Assembly (NCBI GenBank): GCA_963761735.1
Contig: CAVXHQ010000003.1
Coordinates: 930,001-994,000 of the forward strand
Source of the DNA: CAVXHQ01 sp963761735
Lineage (GTDB): Bacteria > Pseudomonadota > Alphaproteobacteria > Rhodobacterales > Rhodobacteraceae
Direction: 5' to 3'
DNA length: 64,000 nucleotides
The notes below the pieces were generated by a model, which was given only the letters and a program-made list of their open reading frames with translations, made no database searches and was not told where the DNA came from. A program made the position numbers and the translations under genes. Positions 16,744-25,399 of this stretch are shown piece by piece (the stretch's first letter is position 1; each line of letters starts with the position of its first letter).

Positions 16744-17691
16744 ATGATCCTGACGTCGGATACCGGATTTCGCGCGCATGTCCTGACATGGGGCGCGGTT
16801 ATCCGTACTCTGTCGATGCGCCACCTCGAAGGGCGGCAGTCCATCGTCCTCGGCTTCGACGACTTTGCCTCCTATCCGGCCCGCTCGCCCTATTTCGGCG
16901 CGGTCGTCGGGCGCTATGCCAACAGGATCGCGCAGGGCCGGTTCACGCTCGACGGAAAGGTTCACCGGCTGCACCGGAACGAGAACGGCGCGCATACGCT
17001 GCACGGTGGCGCGGGCGGCACGTCGGGCCGGATATGGACGATCCTCGATCATTCGGGCACCCACGTCAGCCTCGGCCTGCGGTCGCCCGATGGCGATCAG
17101 GGGTTTCCCGGCGCCGTGGCGATGACCTGTCGCTATGATATCGGGCCGGGCGACCGGATCGGCATGACGACCCGTGCCGTGACCGACCGCGCAACGCCGT
17201 TCGGCCTGTCGCAGCACAGCTATTTCAATCTGGACGGCGGGCCGGATCTGTCGGACCACCAGCTTGAAGTTTGCGCCGATGTCTGGACGCCGGTCGATGA
17301 TGCCAAGATACCGACCGGCGACATCGCCGACGTTGCAGGCACGTTCCTCGATTTTCGCGCGGCGCGGCGTTTCGGCCCGGATGCCGTCGATCACAACCTC
17401 GTCCTGCGCCCGCAACCGGGCCTGCGCCCCGCTGCTGTCCTTTCCTCCATGCGGTCCGGGCTGAGACTGGCCATACAGACGACGAAACCGGCCCTTCAGG
17501 TCTACGATGGCCATCTTGTTCCGCTGGGTCTGGTCGGGTTGGGCGGGCGTCGATATGGCCCGGGCGCCGGTGTCTGTCTGGAGCCGCAATACTGCCCGGA
17601 CGGTCCGAACAAGCCCGCTTTCGGCGATGTGATCCTGCGCCCGGACCGGCCCTATGACCACCGCACAGTCTGGTCGGTCAGCACGATTTGA
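16744..17691 (+). CDS. galM: Aldose 1-epimerase (galactose mutarotase)
   Basis: A 315-residue aldose 1-epimerase that interconverts alpha and beta anomers of aldoses. Visible are GRYANRIAQGRF (about 54-65), HTLHGG with the substrate-contacting histidine, the catalytic histidine in SQHSYFNLDG, and the late VCLEPQYCPDGPNKPAF with the catalytic glutamate. It closes the sugar-import operon, consistent with handling an imported hexose. The conserved N-terminal residues FGRHGGRDVHQ lie in frame just upstream of this ATG, but a stop at 16699 blocks them from the natural GTG at 16698 (behind AGAGGTG). One extra base near 16707-16710 would explain this. The protein as called may therefore lack its first 15 or so residues. 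Confidence 0.85.
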   Translation: MILTSDTGFRAHVLTWGAVIRTLSMRHLEGRQSIVLGFDDFASYPARSPYFGAVVGRYANRIAQGRFTLDGKVHRLHRNENGAHTLHGGAGGTSGRIWTILDHSGTHVSLGLRSPDGDQGFPGAVAMTCRYDIGPGDRIGMTTRAVTDRATPFGLSQHSYFNLDGGPDLSDHQLEVCADVWTPVDDAKIPTGDIADVAGTFLDFRAARRFGPDAVDHNLVLRPQPGLRPAAVLSSMRSGLRLAIQTTKPALQVYDGHLVPLGLVGLGGRRYGPGAGVCLEPQYCPDGPNKPAFGDVILRPDRPYDHRTVWSVSTI

Positions 17692-17784
17692 GGTGCAGTC
17701 GGTCTGAAATTGTCCTTGCCCGAGCCATGCCGATGAACGCGACCTGGTCTGCCCGCAGCCTGCCGGCTGGTGTTGTTTCCCGGC

Positions 17785-17798
17785 TTGCGAAAAGGCAA
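17785..17798 (+). promoter_or_regulatory. NnrR-type box upstream of the haemoglobin gene
   Basis: TTGCGAAAAGGCAA, a TTGCG-N4-(C/G)GCAA inverted repeat, lies 84 bases upstream of the truncated haemoglobin start. It resembles the NnrR target described in Rhodobacter denitrification promoters and the better copy at 19241-19256. Suggests nitric-oxide induction. Confidence 0.45.
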
Positions 17799-17881
17799 AG
17801 AACCGGTTTCTGACGACCTGTAAACATCGCCTGTCCAGTGGACTACGATAGTCACCACGTCAGGACTTTCCGGAGGTTGCG

Positions 17882-18343
17882 ATGACCGATCACCCGACTG
17901 ACACGCCGCGTATCGCCTCGGCCCGCCCCGAGATGACCCGGTCGCTCATGGCGCAGACTGGGCTCGATGACGCTATGCTCGTGCGTCTGGTGCATCGCTT
18001 TTATGACCGTGTGCGTGACGATCCGGTCCTTGGGCCGGTGTTTGCCGAACGCATCGCCGACTGGGCGCCGCACCTCGACCGGATGGTGGACTTCTGGTCC
18101 TCGGTTGCGCTGATGACAGGCCGGTATCACGGCGCTCCGGTGCCCAAACACGCAAATCTGCCGGTATCGAAGGCGCATTTCGACCGGTGGCTGGTGCTGT
18201 TTCGCGAAACGGCGCACGAGGTCTGCACCGAAAAGGGTGCCGACCATGTCATCCTCCGCGCCGAGCGGATCGCCCGGTCGTTGCTCATGGCGGTGCAGGA
18301 TACACAGGCCTCTTGTCCGTTCGCGGTGCCTGATCTGCGCTGA
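17882..18343 (+). CDS. Group III truncated haemoglobin
   Basis: A 153-residue globin of the group III truncated type. The proximal heme histidine is in the F-helix region VPKHANLPVSKAHFDRW (PxxKHxxL-like pattern), and the B/C helix LVHRFYDRVRDDPVLGPVF is typical. No export signal is present, so it is cytoplasmic. Members bind oxygen or nitric oxide and are often part of nitrosative-stress regulons, although their exact chemistry varies. The ATG follows CGGAGG. Its neighbours, an NnrR-type regulator, pseudoazurin and nirK, and the upstream NnrR-like box support a role in nitric-oxide handling. The C terminus ends in SCPFAVPDLR. Confidence 0.88.
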   Translation: MTDHPTDTPRIASARPEMTRSLMAQTGLDDAMLVRLVHRFYDRVRDDPVLGPVFAERIADWAPHLDRMVDFWSSVALMTGRYHGAPVPKHANLPVSKAHFDRWLVLFRETAHEVCTEKGADHVILRAERIARSLLMAVQDTQASCPFAVPDLR

Positions 18344-18454
18344 CCGGTCCGCCCGAAACGGTCCGCCCGAACCGGTCATGAACGCGTTTCGCCCGCCGCG
18401 TTCCTGATCGAGGTGCGGGCGGCCATTGGATAAACCGGTGGTTCGCGATGCCGG

Positions 18455-19152
18455 TCAGCCTTGCAGGGACGCCTCCCCGAGTTCGACGAGGCGGTGGGGA
18501 TCGCTGACGGTGATCCGCTTGTGCCGTCGTTCCGGATCGATGATGCCGTCGCGCGCCCAGACGCTGAGCAGGCGGCTGACGGTGTGCAATGTGGTGCCGG
18601 TCATCTCGGAAATGTCCTGCCGGGTGATCGGAAAATCTATTTCGACACCGGCATCCGTGCGCTTTCCGGTCTGTTCGATCAGGCGCAGCAGGGCGCGGGC
18701 CACACGCTGTTCGACCTGCAGGGTCGCAAGTTCGACGACGCGATCGTTCATTTCGCCCAGACGGTGGCCGATTGTCCGCGCGGTCGCCGCGGCGAACCCG
18801 GGGTGGGCCGCCGCAAATGTCGACCACAGGTGCATGGGCCAGGACAGCACGATGCAGTCCGCCGCCGCGATGGCGGTGCCCGGATAGGTGTCGCGCCCGA
18901 TGGCGGCGGCAAAACCGAAAAGCTCTCCGGCGGGGACGTGCAGCACGGTCACCTGCTCGCCTCGGGCGGCCCTTCCTCGAAAACCGTCTGCTCTTCTGCA
19001 ATCCGCGAGGACGACGCGAGATCGAGGATATCGCGGATCGCCGCGCGGTCCAGTCCGGCAAAGGACGGCAACGGCGCAAGCAGGCTCGCGTCGAGGTGGC
19101 CGATGGGGCGGGCATCGGATCTCGACGTGGAACTGTCGGTGGATCGGGGCAC
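18455..19152 (-). pseudogene. nnrR: NnrR-like Crp/Fnr regulator with internal deletion
   Basis: A Crp/Fnr-family regulator without the N-terminal cysteines of FNR, fitting the nitric-oxide sensing NnrR/DNR group. A GTG start at 19152 behind GGAGAG reads FAGLDRAAIRDILDLASSSRI and TVFEEGPPEA, then hits a stop. The rest (GEQVTVLHVPAGELFGFAAAIGRDTYP through the helix-turn-helix ITRQDISEMTGTTLHTVSRLL) lies in another frame. Compared with the family, about 18 residues of the sensor beta-roll (the FFLLLDGHVR region) are missing at 18958-18972. That is a loss of some 53-55 bases and not a simple one-base slip. The regulator is probably inactive. It is divergent from pseudoazurin-nirK, across an intact NnrR box. 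Confidence 0.75.
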
Positions 19153-19240
19153 GGTCTCTCCGGTTTCGGGATGAGGAGCGTTCAGACGGCAAGTTCGGGT
19201 GAGCGTAGTCCGATGCGGCCCTGACGCAATCCCGGATCGG

Positions 19241-19256
19241 TTTGCGTAAACGCAAA
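19241..19256 (+). promoter_or_regulatory. NnrR-type box between nnrR and the pseudoazurin gene
   Basis: TTTGCGTAAACGCAAA is a perfect inverted repeat of the form TTGCG-N4-CGCAA flanked by T and A. It lies 63 bases upstream of the pseudoazurin start and about 90 bases from the nnrR start. It fits the nitric-oxide regulator site reported for Rhodobacter nir and nor promoters. Confidence 0.65.
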
Positions 19257-19318
19257 GCCCGCCACCGGAGGCCGCGCCTAGTGTCACGCCAATTCAATAT
19301 GACGTGAAAGGACCTTGT

Positions 19319-19750
19319 ATGATGAAGAAACTTGCATTCGGTGTCGCCCTTGGCGGCCTTTTGGCCGGGGCCGCAGTCGCCGAAACCCACGAAGTGAAGA
19401 TGCTGAACCGTGGTGAGGCGGGGACAATGGTGTTCGAGCCTGCCTTTCTGCGGATCGCTCCGGGCGACGTGGTGGTCTTTGTCGCGACAGACCGCGGGCA
19501 CAACGCCCAGTCCATCTCCGAGATGATGCCCGAGGGTGCGGAAGAATTCGAAGGCCGGATCAATGACGAACCTGAGATAACCTTCGACGTCGAGGGCCTT
19601 TACGGGATCAAGTGCCTGCCGCATTTCGCGATGGGTATGGTGATAACGATTGCCGTGGGCGAGGACGTCGTCGTCCCCGACGACTATTTCGAAGGCCGTA
19701 TTCCGCCGCGCGCGATGGAGCGTTTCGAAGAACAGCTCGAAAACCTCTGA
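19319..19750 (+). CDS. Pseudoazurin
   Basis: A 143-residue periplasmic type I copper protein. The signal peptide (KKLAFGVALGGLLAGAAVAE) is cleaved after about residue 22. The copper ligands are visible: histidine in DRGHNAQS, then cysteine, histidine and methionine in IKCLPHFAMGM. Pseudoazurin donates electrons to copper nitrite reductase and to nitrous-oxide reductase in alphaproteobacterial denitrifiers, which suits its place directly upstream of nirK. The ATG at 19319 follows GAAAGGA. An ATG three bases further on is possible. Probably NnrR-controlled through the box at 19241. The reading frame is intact. Confidence 0.92.
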   Translation: MMKKLAFGVALGGLLAGAAVAETHEVKMLNRGEAGTMVFEPAFLRIAPGDVVVFVATDRGHNAQSISEMMPEGAEEFEGRINDEPEITFDVEGLYGIKCLPHFAMGMVITIAVGEDVVVPDDYFEGRIPPRAMERFEEQLENL

Positions 19751-19825
19751 CCCGCCGGTGTCCGGGGCGCGCCGCCCGCGCGTTCCGGCATGTCGCATTC
19801 AATCCCCGAAGGATGAAGTTTCCAG

Positions 19826-21074
19826 ATGTCCGAGACACACAGACCAGACCGCACGCCCGAGGCCGTGGACAAGGGCCGCCGCAACATCCTGCGTGGCGGT
19901 GCCGCGGCGGGGGCCGCCGTCCTGACCGGCGCGCTGGCCGCGCCCGCCGCCGCAACCGCGCGGCGCAGTGTCGCCGCCCCGGTTTTGACCCCGCCGGTTT
20001 TGGCAATGCCGGAGGGCGGCGTCGTGCGCGTGCAGCAGCAGGTTGCCGACGCGGCCCCCGTCGATCTTTCCGGCCTCGAGCGGGTGCAGCAGCGCCTCGT
20101 CCGTCCGCCCTTTGCGCCCGAGCATGAACAGATGGCCTCCGGACCGCCGAAGATCGTCGAGATCGAGTTGACGGTGGACGAGCGTCTGATGGTCGTGGAC
20201 GAGGACACCGGCGCCTCGATCTGGGCGATGACCTACAACGGCTCGGTGCCCGGCCCGCTGATCATCGTGCATGAGGGCGACTACATCGAGCTGACCCTCA
20301 AAAGCCACACGCGCAATCGTGCTGGAGCACAACATCGACTTTCACGCCGCCACCGGCGCGCTGGGCGGCGGCGCGCTTACCCATATCTATCCGGGCGAGC
20401 AGACGAAACTGCGCTGGAAGGCCGTGAAACCTGGCTGTTTTACCTATCACTGCGCGCCGGGCGGGGCGATGATCCCCTATCACGTCTGTCACGGCATGAA
20501 CGGTGCGCTGATGGTGCTGCCGCGCGACGGCCTCAAGGACGGGGACGGCAACGCGCTCGCCTATGACACGATCGCCTATATCGGCGAGCAGGACTATTAC
20601 CTGCCCGCGGACGACAACGGCACCTACAAGACCTATGGCAACGCCGGCGACGATTATGCCGAATCGCTCGAGGCGATGCGAACGCTGACGCCGACCCATG
20701 TGGTGTTCAACGGTGCCGTCGGGGCGCTGACCGGCAGCCGGGCGATCACCACCGGGGTCGGCAGCACGGTCCTGATGATCCATAATCAGTGCAACCGCGA
20801 CAGCCGTCCGCATCTGATCGGCGGCCATGGCGATTATGTCTGGGAAACCTCGTTTTCCGATCCGCCGATGACCGGCATGGAAACATGGTTCGTGCGCGGC
20901 GGCAGCGCGGTTGCGGCGATGTATACGTTTCAGCAGCCGGGCGTCTATGCCTACGTAAGCCATAACCTGATCGAAGGCTCACTGCTGGGCGCCACCGCGC
21001 ATTTCATCGTCGAGGGCGACTGGAACAACGATCTGATGGAGCAGATCGAGGCGCCCGGCCCGCTTCAGGGCTGA
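19826..21074 (+). CDS. nirK: Copper-containing nitrite reductase (frameshifted)
   Basis: A periplasmic copper nitrite reductase that reduces nitrite to nitric oxide. A Tat signal (RRNILRGGAAAGAAVLTGAL, from residue 18) leads the protein. Frame 1 continues to DYIELTLKSHTRN and then breaks. HNIDFHAATGALGGG, YHCAPGG, PYHVCHGMNGALMVLPRDGL, THVVFNGAVGALTG and NRDSRPHLIGGHGDYVWET follow in a second frame from about 20300-20319. These hold the type 1 and type 2 copper ligands. One base gained or lost restores a protein of about 415 residues. As written, translation would stop early and the enzyme would be dead. Whether this is a consensus error or true decay is open, but the neighbouring nnrR and nirV are also damaged. 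Confidence 0.85.
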
Positions 21075-21249
21075 CGGGGTTTTGCAGGGTGCCGACGCGG
21101 TCAGGCATCGTTTCGTATCCGGGGCCTGGCGCCCGGGTGCCGGTCGCGGTCGGGATGGCTGTTCCGACCCCGGCGGACCGGGCATCGGCAAACGTGCCGG
21201 TGCCCGGTCTTGTCGCGGTGGCCCTGCACGGTGGCCCTGTCGACGGTGG

Positions 21250-21828
21250 CCCTGCACGGTGGCCTGCACGATGGCCGCACCCTTTTGGTGCAGCCTTTCG
21301 AGGCTACGGTTGCCGAATTGGAACCGGTGCCACACGGACGGCGGCTGCCATCAGGCGTTGCGCGCGCCCGGTGGCCGACAACCGGCCGGCACGCGGGCGA
21401 CGACCGTCAGCCACACGACCGCGCTGGAATGCGCGGACCGGATCTCCGATCTCACCGGTCACGGCTTTCGTCGGCGCACGGCCCCGCAATGGCGTGACCG
21501 CGCCACGGGCATCGTGCCGCAAACGCCGGATCCGAACTTGAGCGATCCGGCGTTGCGCCGGGCCTCGGCATACCCCGCGAAGAAGGCTCTGCGCGGAATT
21601 TGCGGTGGACAGGTGCGTTTTCCACCGGCGCCGGGGGAATTTCCGATCTCGACGGATCGGTGTGGGAATGGACCCGGATCTGCGCGACCGATGCCGCCGC
21701 CGGGCGCTGTCGTGCGTTCCACGTCGGCGGCCTTCACACGGCGGCGCGGTTCCTTGAACGGGATCCGGCGTGCCGCCCTCATATCCAGGCATGCGCCTCG
21801 TGTCGGACAGCCCGCCGGCAGCATGAGC
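21250..21828 (+). pseudogene. nirV: Degenerate nirV (SUMF1/FGE-fold protein)
   Basis: nirV normally follows nirK in Rhodobacter-type loci and encodes an FGE-sulfatase-fold protein. Its pieces are recognisable in three frames: VQPFEATVAE and WNRCHTDGGCHQALRA; DLTGHGFRRRTAPQWRDRAT, GIVPQTPDPNLSDPALRRASAY; ISDLDGSVWEWTRICATD, GRCRAFHVGGLHTAA and RFLERDP; and a C-terminal VPPSYPGMRLVSDSPPAA ending at TGA 21828. At least two frame changes are required, so the gene is broken. The 5' boundary is uncertain. The stretch 21075-21250 probably belongs to it but is scrambled by GGTGGCCCTGCAC-like short repeats around 21225-21275. Confidence 0.7.
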
Positions 21829-22038
21829 GGCAGGGACGATGCCGATCCCCATCGAGCCTGATGCGACTGGCCGTCCATCCTGAACCCGGCGGGCAAAAAT
21901 GTCCTGTGCCGGGCACGGACCCGATTGTCCGATCAGCGTCAGGGACGACCCGGAAACGGCGGTTCAGGCGACGCAATCCGTCTGAGATGTTGAGGCTGCC
22001 GACCGGCTGTATTGGCTGTGACCCGCCGCAGCGGCGCA

Positions 22039-22066
22039 TTGATTTTTGGTCCGGTTGCGATAGCAT
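22039..22066 (+). promoter_or_regulatory. Predicted promoter for the YdeI-like gene
   Basis: TTGATT at 22039-22044 and TAGCAT at 22061-22066 with a 16-base spacer, 30 bases before the start codon. The 210 bases before this, after the nirV remnant, show no gene. Sequence match only. Confidence 0.35.
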
Positions 22067-22095
22067 CAAGGGGGGTTCAGCGCTGGCAGGGTGTC

Positions 22096-22716
22096 ATGAT
22101 TACCGACATCGAGGAGTTTTTCGTCAAGGGGTGCGGCCGTTGTGCGCGGTTCGACACGCCGGAGTGTTCGGCGCTTGTCTGGTGCCGCGGCCTTGCGGAT
22201 TTGCGCCGCATCTGCCGGGACGCGGGCCTTGCCGAGACGGTGAAATGGGGCAACCCCTGTTATGCCCACGCGGGCCGGAACATCGCTATCCTCGGGGCCT
22301 TTCGCGATGATTTCCGGATGACATTCTTCAACGCGGCACTGATGCGGGACCCGGAAGGCATCCTTGAAAAAGCGGGGCCGAATACGCAGCACGCGGGCCT
22401 GATCCGGTTTGCCGACAGCGCCGGGGTGACAGAATTGGAACCGGTGATCCGCGCCTACATCTCCGAGGCGATGGGCTATGCCGACAAGGAGATCGTGCCC
22501 GAGAAAACCCAGGCAGACATCGATCTGCCGGACGAACTTGTCGCGGCGCTCGACGACGATCCGGCGCTCGCCGAGGCCTTCGACGCGCTTACTCCGGGGC
22601 GGCAACGCAGCTATGTCATCAATCTGAACGGTGCGAAAAAGGCCGAAACCCGGCGGTCGCGGATCGCCGGTTTCCGGGACAAGATCATCGACGGCAAAGG
22701 GGCGACGGACCGTTAG
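22096..22716 (+). CDS. YdeI/OmpD-associated family protein (DUF1801 type)
   Basis: A 206-residue cytoplasmic protein. The first half is a DUF1801-like domain (RRICRDAGLAETVKWGNPCYAHAGRNIAILGAF, FFNAALM) and the second half the short YdeI C-terminal helix block (LPDELVAALDDDPALAEAFDALTPGRQRSYVINLNGAKKAETRRSRI). The latter is the hallmark of YdeI-family proteins, also called bacteriocin-protection or OmpD-associated. The biochemical role is unknown. ATG at 22096 fits the conserved start. An upstream in-frame extension to 22012 carries no similarity. It stands alone, convergent with the methyltransferase gene. Confidence 0.82.
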   Translation: MITDIEEFFVKGCGRCARFDTPECSALVWCRGLADLRRICRDAGLAETVKWGNPCYAHAGRNIAILGAFRDDFRMTFFNAALMRDPEGILEKAGPNTQHAGLIRFADSAGVTELEPVIRAYISEAMGYADKEIVPEKTQADIDLPDELVAALDDDPALAEAFDALTPGRQRSYVINLNGAKKAETRRSRIAGFRDKIIDGKGATDR

Positions 22717-22768
22717 GGCCCGCCGCCTGTGCAGCGGCACCTGTCGGCCGGTCAGCTCCTGACCGGGG

Positions 22769-23479
22769 TCAGCTTTCGATCGGTGTCAGGGCGCAGGTGC
22801 GGCGGATCATCTTGCCCTCGCGGTAGTAATCGGACACGCCCACCCGGTCGTTCTCGGCCAGACGCTCCCACGGGAGCCAGTGGACGCGATACATCAGCGC
22901 CTCGGCCATACGTTCCATCGCCACGCAGGACGGCGTGCCCTTGATCGCCACTTCCTGTCCTTCGATCTGTGCGACGGCGTTCAGATGCTTGTCGACCCGC
23001 TCCTTCGACATATGGATAAGGGGCGCCTCGCCTTTCATGAATTCGGAATCGATGACGATCAGGCGGGGTTTCAGTTTGCGGATCTGACGCAGCACGAAAA
23101 AATGATCCATGATGTGATAATAGATGCCGAACAGGGCGACGATGTCATAGGTCTCGCCTCTGGCGGCAAGGGCGGGCAGGGCGTCGTACAGATCGCCTTC
23201 CTCCAGCCGCACGTTGGATTTGTATTCGGTCGCCGGAAAACTGGCGTAATCGGCGATAAGGTCGGTACGCGGCTCGATCCCGTGCACCTCTTTCGCCCCC
23301 GCCTCGGCCAGCGCATAGGACCAGCGGCCATCGTGCGCCGCGATATCGAGGATCCGCGCGCCCTTGATTTCATTGCGGAACGGCTCGATCAGGAAATTGC
23401 GCCGCTGGTTCAGGCGGGCGATGTCGGCGGCGTTTGCCGTATAGCGCGGATGATCCGCCAGAAAATCGAAAAATCCCAT
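22769..23479 (-). CDS. Class I SAM-dependent methyltransferase
   Basis: A 236-residue Rossmann-fold methyltransferase. Motif I is ARILDIAAHDGRWSYALAEAG (about 44-64), followed by VHGIEPR (motif II acidic residue), the LEEGDLYDAL region and a DIVALFGIYYHI motif IV. The N terminus (MGFFDFLADHPRYTANAADIARLNQRRNFLIEPF) and the whole pattern resemble small-molecule or protein methyltransferases of unknown substrate. The ATG at 23479 follows AAAGGCG. The reading frame extends further upstream but is arginine-rich low-complexity sequence and is rejected. Alone on its strand, divergent from the 119-residue protein gene. Confidence 0.75.
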   Translation of the reverse strand: MGFFDFLADHPRYTANAADIARLNQRRNFLIEPFRNEIKGARILDIAAHDGRWSYALAEAGAKEVHGIEPRTDLIADYASFPATEYKSNVRLEEGDLYDALPALAARGETYDIVALFGIYYHIMDHFFVLRQIRKLKPRLIVIDSEFMKGEAPLIHMSKERVDKHLNAVAQIEGQEVAIKGTPSCVAMERMAEALMYRVHWLPWERLAENDRVGVSDYYREGKMIRRTCALTPIES

Positions 23480-23703
23480 TGCGTGCGCCTTTGCCTGTTT
23501 TGGCTTTGCTAACGCGGCCCGGTGCCCCGATCCAGTGTGCGCGGCGCCGCGCGCCCGGGTTGCCGCGATCTGTGCCCCGCTTGCCCCGGTCTGCCCGGCC
23601 TTGCGCCGCTTTGCCCAGCCTCGCGCCGCTTCGGCGGCACTTTCGCTCGGACGCGGGGCGTCGTATCGGGGATGCACCAGTCGTCCGCACCAAGGAGCCT
23701 CCG

Positions 23704-24063
23704 ATGCCCAAGCCTGCCAGCCGCCATCAGGTTTTCACCCTGCTCGTCGAGGTAGGACGCCGCGCGGGCGACGGACTGCCCAAGGCCAGCACTGGCGCGG
23801 CGCTGATGTGCTATGCCAGCGGCATCGACGAGGCCGAGGCCGTGCGCGAGACCGTGGCGATCCTCAAGCAGGCGGACATGGCGCCGCTGGACGTGTCGGG
23901 CTACGGCACCCTCGAAGAGCGGCTGGAAGAGGGGCACGACATCGCCGACGAGGAACGCGTGCTGATGGACCGCGCGCTGGCCGAAAATGCGGTGATCGTG
24001 GCGCAGATGACGCCGTTCTACGATACGCCCGGGGGCGACCGCGACGCTGCGGACGACCGCTGA
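23704..24063 (+). CDS. Conserved hypothetical protein upstream of dapE
   Basis: A 119-residue acidic soluble protein that I cannot assign to a characterised family. It has no export signal or membrane segment. Helical content appears high (QVFTLLVEVGRRAGDGLPKASTGAALMCYASGIDEAEAVRETVAI is split between helix and loop). A well-placed AAGGAG precedes the ATG, and codon use matches its neighbours, so it is very probably expressed. It is followed by dapE on the same strand after about 190 bases. Similar small proteins occur next to dapE in related genomes as far as I recall, but no function is inferred. Confidence 0.6.
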   Translation: MPKPASRHQVFTLLVEVGRRAGDGLPKASTGAALMCYASGIDEAEAVRETVAILKQADMAPLDVSGYGTLEERLEEGHDIADEERVLMDRALAENAVIVAQMTPFYDTPGGDRDAADDR

Positions 24064-24256
24064 CGCCGCCTATCGCCGCCGCCTATTCCCGACGTCGGGC
24101 GCCGCCGGCCGGATGCCGCTGGCCTGCGGTCGTTTTACGCAGGGCTTGGGTGGGGCCGCCGGGCCGGACGTCCGGCCCGCAACGCCGCCGGCATCCGCAT
24201 CGTTTGCATCCGTACGCCGTGCGCGCTACCGCTTGGAAAATGCCGGAGCCGATTGC

Positions 24257-25399
24257 ATGACCACCGATCCCGTTGCCCTCACCGCCGCCCTCGTCCGCTG
24301 CCCCTCCGTCACGCCTATCGAGGGCGGCGCACTCGTCCTGCTGGAAGAGGTGCTGACGAAGGCCGGTTTTGCCTGCACCCGCGTCGACCGGGGCGGCATC
24401 TGCAACCTGTTCGCCCGCTGGGGGCGGCAGGGGGCGAACCGGACGTTCGGGTTCAACGGCCATACCGATGTGGTGCCGCTGGGCAACGAGGCCGACTGGA
24501 CGGTCGATCCGTTCGGCGCGGAAATACGGGACGGATATCTCTGGGGGCGCGGATCGACGGACATGAAATCCGGCGTCGCGGCCTTCGTCGCGGCGGCCGT
24601 CGATTTCGTGACCGACACGCCACCGGATGGCGCCGTGATCCTTGCGATCACCGGCGACGAAGAGGACAGGGGTGAGGACGGCACCCGCGCCCTGCTCGAC
24701 TGGATGGCCGCCAACGGCGAGGCGATGACCGATTGCCTCGTGGGCGAGCCGACCTGCCCCGACGAAATGGGCGAGGCGATGAAAATCGGGCGGCGCGGGT
24801 CGATGACCGCGCGGATCGCTGTGCACGGCACGCAGGGCCACGCGGCCTATCCCGACCGCGCGCTGAACCCGCTTCCCGCGCTCGCGGCGCTGGCGGTGCG
24901 GCTGGCGGCGCACACCTTTGATACCGGCACCGACCATTTCGATCCGTCGACGCTGGCCCTCGTCAGCATCGACACCGGCAATCCGGCCACCAACGTCATC
25001 CCCGCCGCCGGTCGCCTCGTCGCCAACATCCGCTTCAACGACACGCACACCGGCGCGACCGTCACCGACTGGCTGAAGGCCGAGGCCGCCGCCGTCGCGG
25101 CCGACACCGGCACCCGGATCGAGGTGGACGTGCGCATCTCGGGCGAGGCCTTCGTGACGCCCCCCGGCCCGTTGTCCGATCTGATCGGTCGCGCCGTCAC
25201 GGCGGAAACGGGCCGCACGCCAGTACTCTCGACGTCGGGCGGCACCTCGGATGCGCGCTTCGTCAAGGATCACTGCCCGGTGGTCGAATTCGGCCTTGTC
25301 GGCCGCACGATGCATCAGGTGGACGAACGGGTCTCGGTCGCGCAGATCGGCCAGCTCAAGTCGATCTACGCCCGCATCCTGAGAGAGTACTTCGCGTGA
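24257..25399 (+). CDS. dapE: Succinyl-diaminopimelate desuccinylase
   Basis: A 380-residue M20-family dinuclear zinc amidohydrolase. It hydrolyses N-succinyl-LL-2,6-diaminopimelate in the lysine and peptidoglycan-precursor pathway. Metal-site motifs are GHTDVVP (H69), STDMKSG (D102) and GDEEDRGEDG (E135/E136). The lid/dimer domain with GTQGHAAYPDRA follows, and the late zinc histidine is in GLVGRTMHQVDE. ATG at 24257 gives the usual family length. The stop overlaps the GTG of the GNAT gene, so the two are translationally coupled. Confidence 0.95.
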   Translation: MTTDPVALTAALVRCPSVTPIEGGALVLLEEVLTKAGFACTRVDRGGICNLFARWGRQGANRTFGFNGHTDVVPLGNEADWTVDPFGAEIRDGYLWGRGSTDMKSGVAAFVAAAVDFVTDTPPDGAVILAITGDEEDRGEDGTRALLDWMAANGEAMTDCLVGEPTCPDEMGEAMKIGRRGSMTARIAVHGTQGHAAYPDRALNPLPALAALAVRLAAHTFDTGTDHFDPSTLALVSIDTGNPATNVIPAAGRLVANIRFNDTHTGATVTDWLKAEAAAVAADTGTRIEVDVRISGEAFVTPPGPLSDLIGRAVTAETGRTPVLSTSGGTSDARFVKDHCPVVEFGLVGRTMHQVDERVSVAQIGQLKSIYARILREYFA

